Below are positions 24,581 through 32,931 of a stretch of 64,000 bases of DNA, in pieces; positions within the stretch are counted from its first letter, which is position 1; each line of letters opens with the position of its first letter. The notes below the pieces were generated by a model, which did no database searches, was not told where the DNA came from, and saw only the letters and a list, made by a program, of their open reading frames with translations. The translations under genes were made by a program, and so were the position numbers. The stretch comes from an uncultured Chthonomonadales bacterium (lineage in GTDB: Bacteria; Armatimonadota; Chthonomonadetes; Chthonomonadales; CAJBBX01). The DNA lies in NCBI GenBank assembly GCA_938005745.1, contig CALLMM010000026.1, forward strand, positions 124,001-188,000, written 5' to 3'.

Positions 24581-25378
24581 TTGCACCCGTTAGACATTCT
24601 CTTCTGGACCTGCATGATGCTGGGCGGCGCGTATACGCTGATCTCGCTGCTGCTCGGATTCGTCTCCTCCGGTGACGGAAGCGGGCATGACGCAGGAGCG
24701 GGCGACGCGACGGGAGATTTCGGACATGCCCACCCGGGTCTGTTTACCCATACCCATACCGGGTTCGACCATGCGCTGCAGGCGGACGCCGCGCCCGCCG
24801 ACGCCGCTTCTCTGGATGCCTCTCATCAAGCAGACCTGTCCCACGGCGATCACGGCGACGCCGTTGCGGAGGGCGGCAGGTTCAATCTCCTCCAGTACTT
24901 CAGTCCCGTGTCCATCGCCGGTTTCCTGTTGGGTTTTGGCGGACTGGGCGTCATCAGCCGGATGCTGGGGGCGGGCGGACTGTTCAGCACGCTCAACGGC
25001 ATGGTAGGCGGTCTGGGGCTGTGGCTGGTCGCCTATCTGATCATTGTGCGGGTCTTCGCGCAGTCCGGGGGATCCAGCCATACGCGCCGGGAGGCGCTTG
25101 TCGGCAGGCAGGCGCAGGTGATCGCCCCGATCTCCGGAAGCAGACCGGGCATGATCAGCTACACCATTGCGGGGATGCGCCAGACGGCGCGCGCCATCAC
25201 AGAGGAGGGGCAGACGATCCCGGTAGGAGCGAACGTGCGTATTCGCCGGGTCGATTCCAACACCGCGTTCGTTATTCCAATGAGCGAGCGTCTGGTGCCG
25301 CTGCCGACCCTTGAAGAGGAGGCAGAGAGACCGCAGAAGAGCGAAGAGGCGCAGCAGACGCTCAAACAGGAGCCCTAA
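24581..25378 (+). CDS. NfeD-like membrane protein with OB-fold domain and His-rich loop
   Basis: 265-residue membrane protein. TM1 is at about residues 9-29. A roughly 65-residue loop holding nine histidines and many Asp and Ala follows. Two or three further hydrophobic segments lie at about 105-160 and an OB-fold-like NfeD C-terminal domain at about 165-235 (ALVGRQAQVIAPISG, GANVRIRRVDSNTAFVIP). YuaF/NfeD proteins of this kind are encoded next to flotillins and act with them in membrane microdomains; the flotillin gene follows here after 101 bp. The TTG start is supported by AGGAGG six bases upstream. The His-rich loop is not a usual part of YuaF and might bind metal. Confidence 0.75.
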   Translation: MHPLDILFWTCMMLGGAYTLISLLLGFVSSGDGSGHDAGAGDATGDFGHAHPGLFTHTHTGFDHALQADAAPADAASLDASHQADLSHGDHGDAVAEGGRFNLLQYFSPVSIAGFLLGFGGLGVISRMLGAGGLFSTLNGMVGGLGLWLVAYLIIVRVFAQSGGSSHTRREALVGRQAQVIAPISGSRPGMISYTIAGMRQTARAITEEGQTIPVGANVRIRRVDSNTAFVIPMSERLVPLPTLEEEAERPQKSEEAQQTLKQEP

Positions 25379-25479
25379 CTTCCCTGCCGTTGTCTGATCT
25401 ACTGCCGCCGGGAGGCGGCGGCGCCGCGACAGGCGCAGGTTCTCTGAGAAGAGAGCGGTGCTGAGAAAGGAAATTCATA

Positions 25480-27144
25480 ATGGATTTGCCAGGATGGTTA
25501 ATCTACATTGGCGCGGGAGCGATCGGGTTTGTTGTATTTGTCCTGATGGTGATTCGGGTCTACCAGGCGCTCTATCGCAAGGTCGGTCCCAACGAGGTGC
25601 TGGTGATCTCCGGAGGCAGGGGGGAGTACATTACTGACAGCAGCGGCGAGAGGCATCGGATCGGCTTCCGCGTCGTCAAGGGCGGCGGTACGCTGGTCAA
25701 CCCGCTGACCGAGCGCGTGGAAGTGATGTCTCTGGAACTGATCACGCTGGATATCGTGACTCCGGAGATGTACACCAAGATGGGCGTGCCGATCAAGGTG
25801 GACGGCGTCGCGCAGATCAAGATCCGGGGCGACGATGTCTCGATCCGCACCGCCGCCGAGCAGTTTCTGAACAAGTCGCGGGAGGAGATCAAGCAGATCG
25901 CCTATCAGACGGTCGCCGGACACCTGCGCGCCATTCTCGGCACGCTGACGGTGGAAGAGGTCTATGCGGCGCATGAGGCGTTCGCTCAGCGTGTGGCGGA
26001 GGTATCGGCGGGCGACCTGGCAAATATGGGGTTGGAGGTGGTCTCCTTCACCATCCGCGAGATCAGCGACAGCCGGGGCTATCTGGACGCCATCGGCAAG
26101 ACGCGGATCGCGCAGGTGAAGCGCGATGCGGCGATCGGCGAGGCGGAGGCGAACCGCGACGCCACGATCCGCGCCGCGCAGGCGAACCAGGAAGCCTCTA
26201 CCGCCAAGCTGGAGGCGGATACCCGTGTGGCGGAGGCGGATCGCGACTACAAGCTGAAGGTGCAGGAGTACACGGCGGCGGTCAACCAGAAGAAGGCGGA
26301 GACCGACCTGGCTTACGATCTGCAGCGCTTCAAGACGGCGCAGGCGGTCAAAGAGCAGGAGGTCATGGTTCAGATCGTCGAGAAAGAGAAGCAGGCGGAG
26401 CTGGAGGAGCGCGAGATCGCTCGTAAAGAGAAGGAGTTGATCGCGACTGTGCAGCGACCCGCCGAAGCGGAGCGCAATCGTATCCGCACCATTGCGGAGG
26501 CGGAGCAGTATCGGCTGCAGGTAACCGCGCAGGGACAGGCGGAAGCCGCCAAGACCACCGGTTTCGCGCAGGCGGAGGTCGTTCAGAGAACCGGTCAGGC
26601 GGAAGCCGAAGCCAACAAGGTGCGCGGTCTGGCGGAGGCGGAGGTCGCCCGCGCCAAGGCGCTGGCGGAAGCCGCCGCGATTGAAGCGAAGGGTCTGGCG
26701 GAAGCCAAGTCCATTGAGGCGAGAGGTCTGGCGGAGGCGGAGGCGATCAAGGCGCAGGGGCTCGCCGAGGCGACCGCGATGGCGAAACGCGCCGAAGCCT
26801 TCCGCGCCTACAATGAGGCGGCGGTCGCGCAGATGCTCATCGAGAAGCTGCCGCAGATCGCCGAGGCGGTCTCCGCGCCGCTCTCCCGCATAGAAAAGAT
26901 CGTGATGGTCAACTCGGGCGGGGGAGAGGTCGGAGCGAGCCGGCTGACCGGCGAGGTGACCAACATCATCGCGCAGGTGCCTCCGGTCATCGAAGCCATG
27001 ACCGGACTGAAGCTGTCAGACCTGATGAACCGGGTTCCCTCGCTCAGCGGAACGGAGAACGGCGGTGCGACCGTGGATGTTACCGGCGCGGACGGCGCAG
27101 CTTCCTCCGAATCCGAGAAGAAGCCGGAGACCCCGACCCGGTAG
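25480..27144 (+). CDS. flotillin-family (SPFH/band 7) membrane-scaffold protein
   Basis: 554-residue protein. One N-terminal membrane segment (about 6-27) is followed by an SPFH/PHB domain (about 30-215; FRVVKGGGTLVNPL, IKVDGVAQIKI, GLEVVSFTIREISD). A very long Ala/Glu-rich coiled coil (about 220-455) comes next and a flexible tail ends the protein. Residues 383-437 are five consecutive 11-residue units of the form GLAEAxxIxAx. Flotillins oligomerise into cages or patches and organise membrane protein complexes; bacterial FloT is paired with NfeD/YuaF as here. The ATG at 25480 has AAAGGAAATTCATA upstream. A hairpin terminator follows. Confidence 0.92.
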   Translation: MDLPGWLIYIGAGAIGFVVFVLMVIRVYQALYRKVGPNEVLVISGGRGEYITDSSGERHRIGFRVVKGGGTLVNPLTERVEVMSLELITLDIVTPEMYTKMGVPIKVDGVAQIKIRGDDVSIRTAAEQFLNKSREEIKQIAYQTVAGHLRAILGTLTVEEVYAAHEAFAQRVAEVSAGDLANMGLEVVSFTIREISDSRGYLDAIGKTRIAQVKRDAAIGEAEANRDATIRAAQANQEASTAKLEADTRVAEADRDYKLKVQEYTAAVNQKKAETDLAYDLQRFKTAQAVKEQEVMVQIVEKEKQAELEEREIARKEKELIATVQRPAEAERNRIRTIAEAEQYRLQVTAQGQAEAAKTTGFAQAEVVQRTGQAEAEANKVRGLAEAEVARAKALAEAAAIEAKGLAEAKSIEARGLAEAEAIKAQGLAEATAMAKRAEAFRAYNEAAVAQMLIEKLPQIAEAVSAPLSRIEKIVMVNSGGGEVGASRLTGEVTNIIAQVPPVIEAMTGLKLSDLMNRVPSLSGTENGGATVDVTGADGAASSESEKKPETPTR

Positions 27145-27160
27145 CCCCTTCATAACGCTC

Positions 27161-27193
27161 ACGCCCCCCTGTTTTCGGCAGGCAGGGGGGCGT
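27161..27193 (+). terminator. hairpin terminator after the flotillin gene
   Basis: An 11-bp perfect stem (27161-27171 with 27183-27193) containing six consecutive G-C pairs and an 11-nt loop. Only a short T stretch (CTTTCG) follows, so termination may be partial. Confidence 0.7.
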
Positions 27194-27203
27194 CTTTCGT
27201 CAG

Positions 27204-29543
27204 ATGGAGTTGAGACCGCTCGTGTCTGAAAACAGGAACCGCCCCCGGACGGAGCAAGCCGGGTTGTTTGATGAGATAGATACGGAGACGAACGGCGTCG
27301 GCGCGCAGGGGCACGCTCCGCAGATCCTGCAGGGAACGGAGGAGCGGTGCGCGCAGATTCTGTTCGGACAGGACCCGATGGAGCGGATCGTCGCCATCGA
27401 GCCGGGGGAGACCCATGTTACGCTCTGGCGTCGGCTGGAGGACGGCTCGATCGAGGCGCTGCGCGAGCCGTTCCGCCCCTGGATCCTGCTCACGGGACCC
27501 TACACGCCTCCGCCCCATGCCGTCGAAATTCCGATGGCTCCCGGTTCGCTGCGGGGAATCGAGCCGATCCTGCTGGAGGGGGAGGGCTACCGCTGCCTGT
27601 ATGAGTTTCCCGGCTGGCGCGCCTTTCAGGACGCCCGCTTTCTTCTGCGCGATGAGCATGTGGCGCACCTGACCTATCCCTCCGCCGCCCGGCTCTATCT
27701 GATACGCTCCGGCAAGACGCTGTTCAAAGGCATGACCATGCAGGATGTCGTGCGGATGCAGGTGGACATCGAAACCTGCAGCCTCTCCTATGAGCGGGAG
27801 GAGGACCGCATCCTGATGATCGCGGTGCGGGACAACCGGGGTCTGCTGGAGGTGCTCACCGGCGACGAGCGCGAGATGCTCAACCGGCTGGTCTCGCTGG
27901 TGCAGGAGCGCGACCCCGATATTATCGAGGGGCATAACCTCTTCGGGTTCGATTTCCCGTTTCTGATGGCGCGGGCGCATCGGCACAACATCCGCCTTGC
28001 GCTGGGGCGCGACGGCTCCGAGGCGCGCGTCGGCGCGGAGCGCAACTTTGCCATCGGGGGGATCTCCCGTCCCTTCACGCCGATCTACCTGTACGGTCGG
28101 CATGTGATTGATACCTATCTGGCGGTGCAGCGTTTCGACTGGGCGCGCGGCTCTCTCAGCAGTTACGGCTTGAAAGAGGCAGCGCGCGCCTTCGGGATCG
28201 CCGAGTCGGATCGGGTGGAGATACCGCGCGCGGAGATGGAGCGTTTCGTGCGTGAAGACCCGGCGCGGGTGATCGCCTACGCGCAGCAGGATGTGATCGA
28301 GACGGCGCGTCTGGCGGAACTGGTAACGGCGACCGAGTTCTATCAGACGCAGATGGTTCCCGACAGCTATGGAGCCGCCGCCGTCAGCGGGACCGGCGAG
28401 AAGATCAACGCCCTGTTTCTGCGCGCCTACCTTGCCGCCGGACAGGCGATCCCCTTCGCGCAGACGCCCCGTCCCTATCCGGGCGGCTATACCGAGGTCT
28501 GCGAGACCGGCGTGCTGGATCGCGTTGTGAAAGCCGATGTGGAGAGCCTGTACCCCAGCATCATGCTCGCCCGCAAGATTCGTCCCGCCAACGACAGACT
28601 GGGCATCTTCCTTCCGATGCTGGCGGAGCTGACGCGCCGCCGTCTGGAGGCGAAGGCGCGGGCGCAGTCCGCGCAGGGTGCGGAACGCCACTACTGGGAC
28701 GGTTTGCAGGGATCGTTCAAGGTGCTGATCAACTCCTTCTACGGCTATCTGGGCGCGCCGGGATGTCACTTCAACGACTACGACGCCGCTGCAGCCGTTA
28801 CGGAGATCGGGCGGGAGATCGTGCAGAAGATCGCCGAAGAGCTGCGAGCGACCGGCAGCCGTCTGATCGAGATTGATACCGACGGGGTCTACTTCGTCCC
28901 GCCGGAGACGGTTCAGGGGGAGCAGGCGGAGCGCGCCTATGTGGAGCGGATCGGGGCGACGCTGCCGCAGGGGATCCGGCTGGCGTTTGACGGGCGGTAT
29001 AAGGCGATGGTCTCGCTCAAGACGAAGAACTATGTGCTCTACGGCTACGACGGCAAAAAGACCTTCAAGGGGGCTTCCCTGCGCTCCCGCGCCGATGAGC
29101 CGTATGGACGCGAGTTTCTGGCGAAGGCGGTAGACCTTCTGCTGGAGCACCGGCTGCAGGAGATCGGCGAACTCTACGCGCAGACGCTCGATGACATTCT
29201 GCAGCGCCGCATTCCGATCGAGAAGCTGGCGCGGCGCGAGCGGATCACCGAGAAGACCGTCACCAGCGCCAGCAGGCAGCGGCTGGCGGAGGTGACGCGC
29301 GATGTGGCGGTCGGGGAGTATGTGCAGGTCTACGAGCGGGCGAACGGCAGGATGGGGCTGCTGCAGGACTATGAGGCGAACGGGCAGGATGTGAACACAA
29401 CCTACTACATGGACAAGCTGTATAAGTTCGCCTGCCGTCTGCGCGAGGCGTTCGGGAAGGGGTTCGACGCCTGCATCCCCAAGCCTACGCCGCTCGGCGC
29501 GCCGCAGCGCGTTCAGGCAAGCCTCGACCTGTTCGACGAATAG
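27204..29543 (+). CDS. family B DNA polymerase with 3'-5' exonuclease
   Basis: 779-residue DNA polymerase. Exonuclease motifs are complete: Exo I VDIETCSL (D188, E190), Exo II NLFGFDFPF (N245, D250) and Exo III YAQQDVIETARL (Y359, D363). Polymerase motif A is KADVESLYPSIM (D445), motif B KVLINSFYGYLG (K506, N510), and motif C EIDTDGVYF (D558, D560). A KKTFKGASLRSR thumb motif follows near 618. The C-terminal QASLDLF (771-777) fits the extended beta-clamp-binding motif, and an N-terminal QAGLF (18-22) resembles the short form. It is closer in layout to archaeal-like bacterial PolB than to E. coli Pol II, whose gene is also family B. No ribosome site precedes the ATG at 27204. Role, replication or repair, not inferable. 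Confidence 0.9.
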   Translation: MELRPLVSENRNRPRTEQAGLFDEIDTETNGVGAQGHAPQILQGTEERCAQILFGQDPMERIVAIEPGETHVTLWRRLEDGSIEALREPFRPWILLTGPYTPPPHAVEIPMAPGSLRGIEPILLEGEGYRCLYEFPGWRAFQDARFLLRDEHVAHLTYPSAARLYLIRSGKTLFKGMTMQDVVRMQVDIETCSLSYEREEDRILMIAVRDNRGLLEVLTGDEREMLNRLVSLVQERDPDIIEGHNLFGFDFPFLMARAHRHNIRLALGRDGSEARVGAERNFAIGGISRPFTPIYLYGRHVIDTYLAVQRFDWARGSLSSYGLKEAARAFGIAESDRVEIPRAEMERFVREDPARVIAYAQQDVIETARLAELVTATEFYQTQMVPDSYGAAAVSGTGEKINALFLRAYLAAGQAIPFAQTPRPYPGGYTEVCETGVLDRVVKADVESLYPSIMLARKIRPANDRLGIFLPMLAELTRRRLEAKARAQSAQGAERHYWDGLQGSFKVLINSFYGYLGAPGCHFNDYDAAAAVTEIGREIVQKIAEELRATGSRLIEIDTDGVYFVPPETVQGEQAERAYVERIGATLPQGIRLAFDGRYKAMVSLKTKNYVLYGYDGKKTFKGASLRSRADEPYGREFLAKAVDLLLEHRLQEIGELYAQTLDDILQRRIPIEKLARRERITEKTVTSASRQRLAEVTRDVAVGEYVQVYERANGRMGLLQDYEANGQDVNTTYYMDKLYKFACRLREAFGKGFDACIPKPTPLGAPQRVQASLDLFDE

Positions 29544-29560
29544 AGGAGCGTATGAACAGA

Positions 29561-29583
29561 AGAGCGGGGCACTGCCCCGCTCT
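29561..29583. terminator. hairpin between convergent polymerase and TPR genes
   Basis: A 10-bp perfect stem with a 3-nt loop, followed by pyrimidine-rich sequence (CTTGCCGTCTCTTTA). It lies 17 bp after the polymerase stop and 12 bp from the stop of the leftward TPR gene, and may serve both. Confidence 0.65.
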
Positions 29584-29595
29584 CTTGCCGTCTCT

Positions 29596-31161
29596 TTAGC
29601 GCGCCGCGTTCGCCTTCTCCTGCAGGCTCTTCAGCCGTCGGGACGCCTCCGCGATCTGCTTTCCCGCCTCCAGTCGCTGCAGGGTCGCCTCGCGGTCATC
29701 GCTTTCGCTGCGCGTCTCCAGATGACTGAGCGCGGCATCCGCCGCCTGCGCGATGAGCGCCGCCGCCTGCGCGTAGAGCGCCTGCGCCTGCGCGTAGCCG
29801 CCCGGCGCGGCGGGCAGGTCGTTCAGAAAGTCGGCGATCTCCAGCACGCGCCGCTTCTCGCCGCTGATCTCTCGGTAAAGCTCTTCGCGGGTGCGCGTCC
29901 CGCTCAGCAGGTCTTTGCGCGCCTTCTGCATCTTCGCAATCGAGTCCAGCAGGCTGCCCTCCAGGGTCGTCATCAGGTCGGCGGTCTCCGCCGCATAGTC
30001 GGGCATGGTCTCCGGCGTAGACAGCTCTTTCGCGGTCTTCATCGCCGCCAGCGCCTCGGCAAAGCGTCCGCGCAGCGCGTGAATGCGCCCCAGCCGGCGG
30101 TGAGGCAGGGGACTCTTCGGGTCCGCCTGCGCCCCGGCGGCATAGGACCGGAGCGCGTCTTCCAGACGCGCGCTCTGCCAGTAGGCGTTCCCCAGCGCAA
30201 CATGGCTGGCGGCGTCCTTCTCGTTCAGGCGGATCGCCTCCTGATACTCCCGGATCGCTGATTCCATATCGCCCGACGCCAGGAAGCCGTCGCCGAGCAG
30301 GCGGCGCAGGATCGGATCGTCCGGCACGATGGCGACGGCGCGGGACGCCTCATCGCGCGCCGCCGCGTCCCATCCCCGCTCCTGATACGCCTGGATCAAC
30401 TCCCTGCGCAGACGCGCCTCGCGGGGCTTTTCGTTGATCGCCTGCCGCAGAGAGAGTATCAGGTTGGCGGTGTCGCCCTGCTTTCGAAACCGGTCAATCA
30501 GGATCATGGTGGCGGAGGGCGTGTTCGCGGGAGGATCGGGCTTGGGCTGCGTGTCGGGCGGGCGCGTCGGGGGTAGGGTTTCGGAATTTCTGGCTGGCTC
30601 CGGCAGCGTGATCGTCTCCTGCTGCGCGCTGAGAGGACCGGGGCGGTTTCCGGTTATCCGCTCCAGGATCGCGCCGGTCTGCGCGTTGATCCCCTCCAGC
30701 ACCGAATTGCGGTTGCGGGGCTTGTAGGCGGGCAGCGTCAGGTTGAAGGCGGTGCGCCACGAATCCTGACCGACTCGCGACTCCATCTGCGCCTCCGCTT
30801 CGACGCCCTCTTTCGCACGCCGACCGGAGACCCGCAGCACATGCGCCGCGCTCAGCGCGCTGGCGATCTTCTGGGCGTTCAGGAGGCTGATCGGCGCGTT
30901 GAGGTCGGCGGCGGTCAGCTTCTTGGCGTTTATCGCGTCGGCGATCTCCGGCATACCGGGGCGAAAGACGATGACCTCGTATCGTCCGGTCTCGGTCAGC
31001 GCCTGTTTGAGGAACGGCGCGAAGTCAATGATCTCCTCTTTTTTCGCTCCGTCGGGGGGCTGCGAGATGATCAGCAGTCTCTGGGTCTGCGCCTCCATCC
31101 GGGCGGGCAGGCTCAGAACGAGAAGCGCGCACAGCGCGAGCAGGCGGGGACAGGTTCTCAT
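29596..31161 (-). CDS. exported TPR-repeat protein
   Basis: 521-residue protein with a signal peptide (residues 1-24, ending RMEAQ). A domain of about 150 residues (30-165) comes next, starting RLLIISQPPDG and resembling a Rossmann-like alpha/beta fold. A Pro/Thr-rich linker (180-215), four to five TPR units (about 215-385; ASHVALGNAYWQSARLEDAL is one) and an Ala/Glu-rich helical tail follow. It is the downstream member of a two-gene operon: its ATG overlaps the stop of the zinc-ribbon TPR gene. A scaffold or envelope-assembly role is plausible, but no specific function is recognisable. Confidence 0.8.
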   Translation of the reverse strand: MRTCPRLLALCALLVLSLPARMEAQTQRLLIISQPPDGAKKEEIIDFAPFLKQALTETGRYEVIVFRPGMPEIADAINAKKLTAADLNAPISLLNAQKIASALSAAHVLRVSGRRAKEGVEAEAQMESRVGQDSWRTAFNLTLPAYKPRNRNSVLEGINAQTGAILERITGNRPGPLSAQQETITLPEPARNSETLPPTRPPDTQPKPDPPANTPSATMILIDRFRKQGDTANLILSLRQAINEKPREARLRRELIQAYQERGWDAAARDEASRAVAIVPDDPILRRLLGDGFLASGDMESAIREYQEAIRLNEKDAASHVALGNAYWQSARLEDALRSYAAGAQADPKSPLPHRRLGRIHALRGRFAEALAAMKTAKELSTPETMPDYAAETADLMTTLEGSLLDSIAKMQKARKDLLSGTRTREELYREISGEKRRVLEIADFLNDLPAAPGGYAQAQALYAQAAALIAQAADAALSHLETRSESDDREATLQRLEAGKQIAEASRRLKSLQEKANAAR

Positions 31162-32519
31162 CGGCAGGCTCGAATTCCGGCTTCGCAGACGCGAATGCCC
31201 TGATTTGCCGCCTCGACGTTGCGCCCGGCGGCGATCTGTTCACGAAATCCCGCCAGCGCCTTTTCATAGTGCGTGATGGCGCTCTCCTTATCCCCCAGCC
31301 GCTGGTGACAGATGGCGATCTGCTGGTGGATCATGGCGGAATCCTCTCCGGCTCCATCGAGGGCGCGGATGTACTCGCGGATAGCCGCCTGGTAGTTGCC
31401 CTGCAGATGGTACTCTTTGGCGGCGGCGCGCGCGGAGCGGGAGTTGCTGCTGCTGGAGGCTCCGGGAGCGGACTCGCCGGGAGCGGCGGATCTGCCGCTG
31501 TCGGGAGCGATGTCTATGCGGATGCGCCCGGGATTGGAGGAGGGCGGTTGTGCTGCGCTTCCGGACGGCGGGTTCTGCGTATTCTGACCGGCATTCTGAT
31601 CATCCGGCAGAATGAAGGTTGTTCCGTCGCGGCTGCGTCGTTCTCCGCCCGGCGTCGCGCTGCGATCCTGCGCCGGAGGGTTGACGGGAGCGGGAGGCGT
31701 TACGCGCGGCTGCCCGGCGCCGTCGTAGACGGGGCGGCTCCCCTGCGCGAGGTCAAAAGCGGGATACTGCGGCGGATAGGGGGGCTGTCCGTAGGCGGCT
31801 CCCGGCGTAAAGGTCGTGCCTGCGCCCGCCGGCGGCTGTATTGCGGGCGGTGGAGGAGACTGCGCCGGATACGCAGGCGGGTTCTGCGGCGCGAAGACGG
31901 TTCCGCCGGGCTGCTGTGTGCCGGTGATCGCATAGGGAGGCGGGGTCGGCAGAACGGGCGGGGTGGTGGAGAGCGGCTGCGGTCTGCTGTTCTGCCACAG
32001 GGCGTAACCCGTTCCGAGCAGCAGGATCAACAGCGTCACCGCGACCGCCGCAAACGCGACGCTGGCGGGGGAGTCGAACAGACCGCCTCCGGGCTGCCGT
32101 CGGCTCATGTGGATCTTACGCGGCGTCACGGCTGTCTCGCCGTCGCGCAGCGAGTCGAGCTTCTCCCGGTCGGCGATGCTTCCGGGATTGAGCTGCACCA
32201 CCTTTTCGCGCTCCACGATTGCCCTCTCCCTGTCTCCCTTCTTCTCGTAGAGGGTGCTCAGCAGGGAGCGGGCGTCAGTGCTGTTGGGGCGCAGGGTCAG
32301 CGCCTCCTCGCAGGCGGCGATGGCGGCGTCCAGGTCGTTCGCCTCGTTCTTCTGGAACGCCAGCAGGAGCAGGCTTTTGAAACGCTCCTCCTCGACATCC
32401 GGACGGGTGAACTCCTCCTCCGTGATTGTCGGGGCGTCGCTGCGATCCAGCGCATGTCCGCATCGTTTACAAAACCGGGCATCGGCGGTGTTTCGCGTAC
32501 CGCATGACGTGCAGAACAT
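31158..32519 (-). CDS. zinc-ribbon, transmembrane, TPR-repeat protein
   Basis: 453-residue single-pass membrane protein. It has an N-terminal zinc ribbon (MFCTSCGTRNTADARFCKRC, four Cys), then cytoplasmic TPR-like helices (about 45-135) and one TM helix (about 160-185). A long Pro/Gly/Ala/Gln-rich linker (about 190-345) leads to a C-terminal TPR pair (about 365-450). I chose the ATG at 32519 because zinc ribbons of this class start at the first Cys pair and AAGGAAGGTG lies upstream. An ATG at 32594 with AGAGG would add 25 low-complexity residues and is possible. Its stop overlaps the next TPR gene in ATGA. The two TPR blocks would lie on opposite sides of the membrane, which suggests a linker role (inference). 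Confidence 0.8.
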   Translation of the reverse strand: MFCTSCGTRNTADARFCKRCGHALDRSDAPTITEEEFTRPDVEEERFKSLLLLAFQKNEANDLDAAIAACEEALTLRPNSTDARSLLSTLYEKKGDRERAIVEREKVVQLNPGSIADREKLDSLRDGETAVTPRKIHMSRRQPGGGLFDSPASVAFAAVAVTLLILLLGTGYALWQNSRPQPLSTTPPVLPTPPPYAITGTQQPGGTVFAPQNPPAYPAQSPPPPAIQPPAGAGTTFTPGAAYGQPPYPPQYPAFDLAQGSRPVYDGAGQPRVTPPAPVNPPAQDRSATPGGERRSRDGTTFILPDDQNAGQNTQNPPSGSAAQPPSSNPGRIRIDIAPDSGRSAAPGESAPGASSSSNSRSARAAAKEYHLQGNYQAAIREYIRALDGAGEDSAMIHQQIAICHQRLGDKESAITHYEKALAGFREQIAAGRNVEAANQGIRVCEAGIRACR

Positions 32520-32594
32520 AGCCGATTCACCTTCCTTGCGCGTCTCCGCAGGCGCGGGGGGCGTCAGGGTCTTTGAGACGGTCGGGTCTTCCAT

Positions 32595-32931
32595 CACATG
32601 AGCCTCTTTGCGTCGTTGAGTGACTCTTCCGGCGCGGAACCGGCAGATCGGGACTGGGTTGACGGGCGCGCCGGTTCGAGGGGGAGCCGTCGCGCTCTCT
32701 ATTCTAACCTGCGAAGCTCTCTTTTGGCAAGTGCCGGAAGCGGAAGCGGCGTGAGCGGCGAGGGAGCGACAGCGACCCCTTCTGTCCTTGCGAAGGAGGC
32801 GAAGCCGACCGAAGCAATCACGTCGCTTTCCGGTACGTGAAAGATTGCTTCGCTGCGCTCGCAATGACAGTCTAGGGACGTGTTGCGCATATAAACCGCC
32901 GCGGGCCTGACCGCCCAAACCGCCGCGTGCG
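32595..32931. other. 337-bp intergenic gap holding a REP-like element
   Basis: Between two leftward genes. Apart from the inverted REP-like pair at 32783-32871, I see no gene and no clear promoter. The open frames that run through this gap encode the low-complexity peptides typical of translated repeats. Confidence 0.6.
32783..32871. repeat. REP-like inverted pair
   Basis: The right arm (32841-32871) is a 31-nt sequence beginning AAGATTGCTTCG and ending CGCAATGACAGT. The left arm (32783-32820) is a diverged inverted copy, running from TGTCCTTGCG to GAAGCAATCA. Together they can fold into a long cruciform or hairpin with a 20-nt centre. An exact copy of the right arm recurs at 40742-40772. 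Confidence 0.8.

Noticed and set aside
32595..32918. Extension of the zinc-ribbon TPR reading frame through the REP-like element
   Set aside because: The extra residues are a translation of the repeat, a known annotation artefact; the zinc ribbon supplies the natural start.
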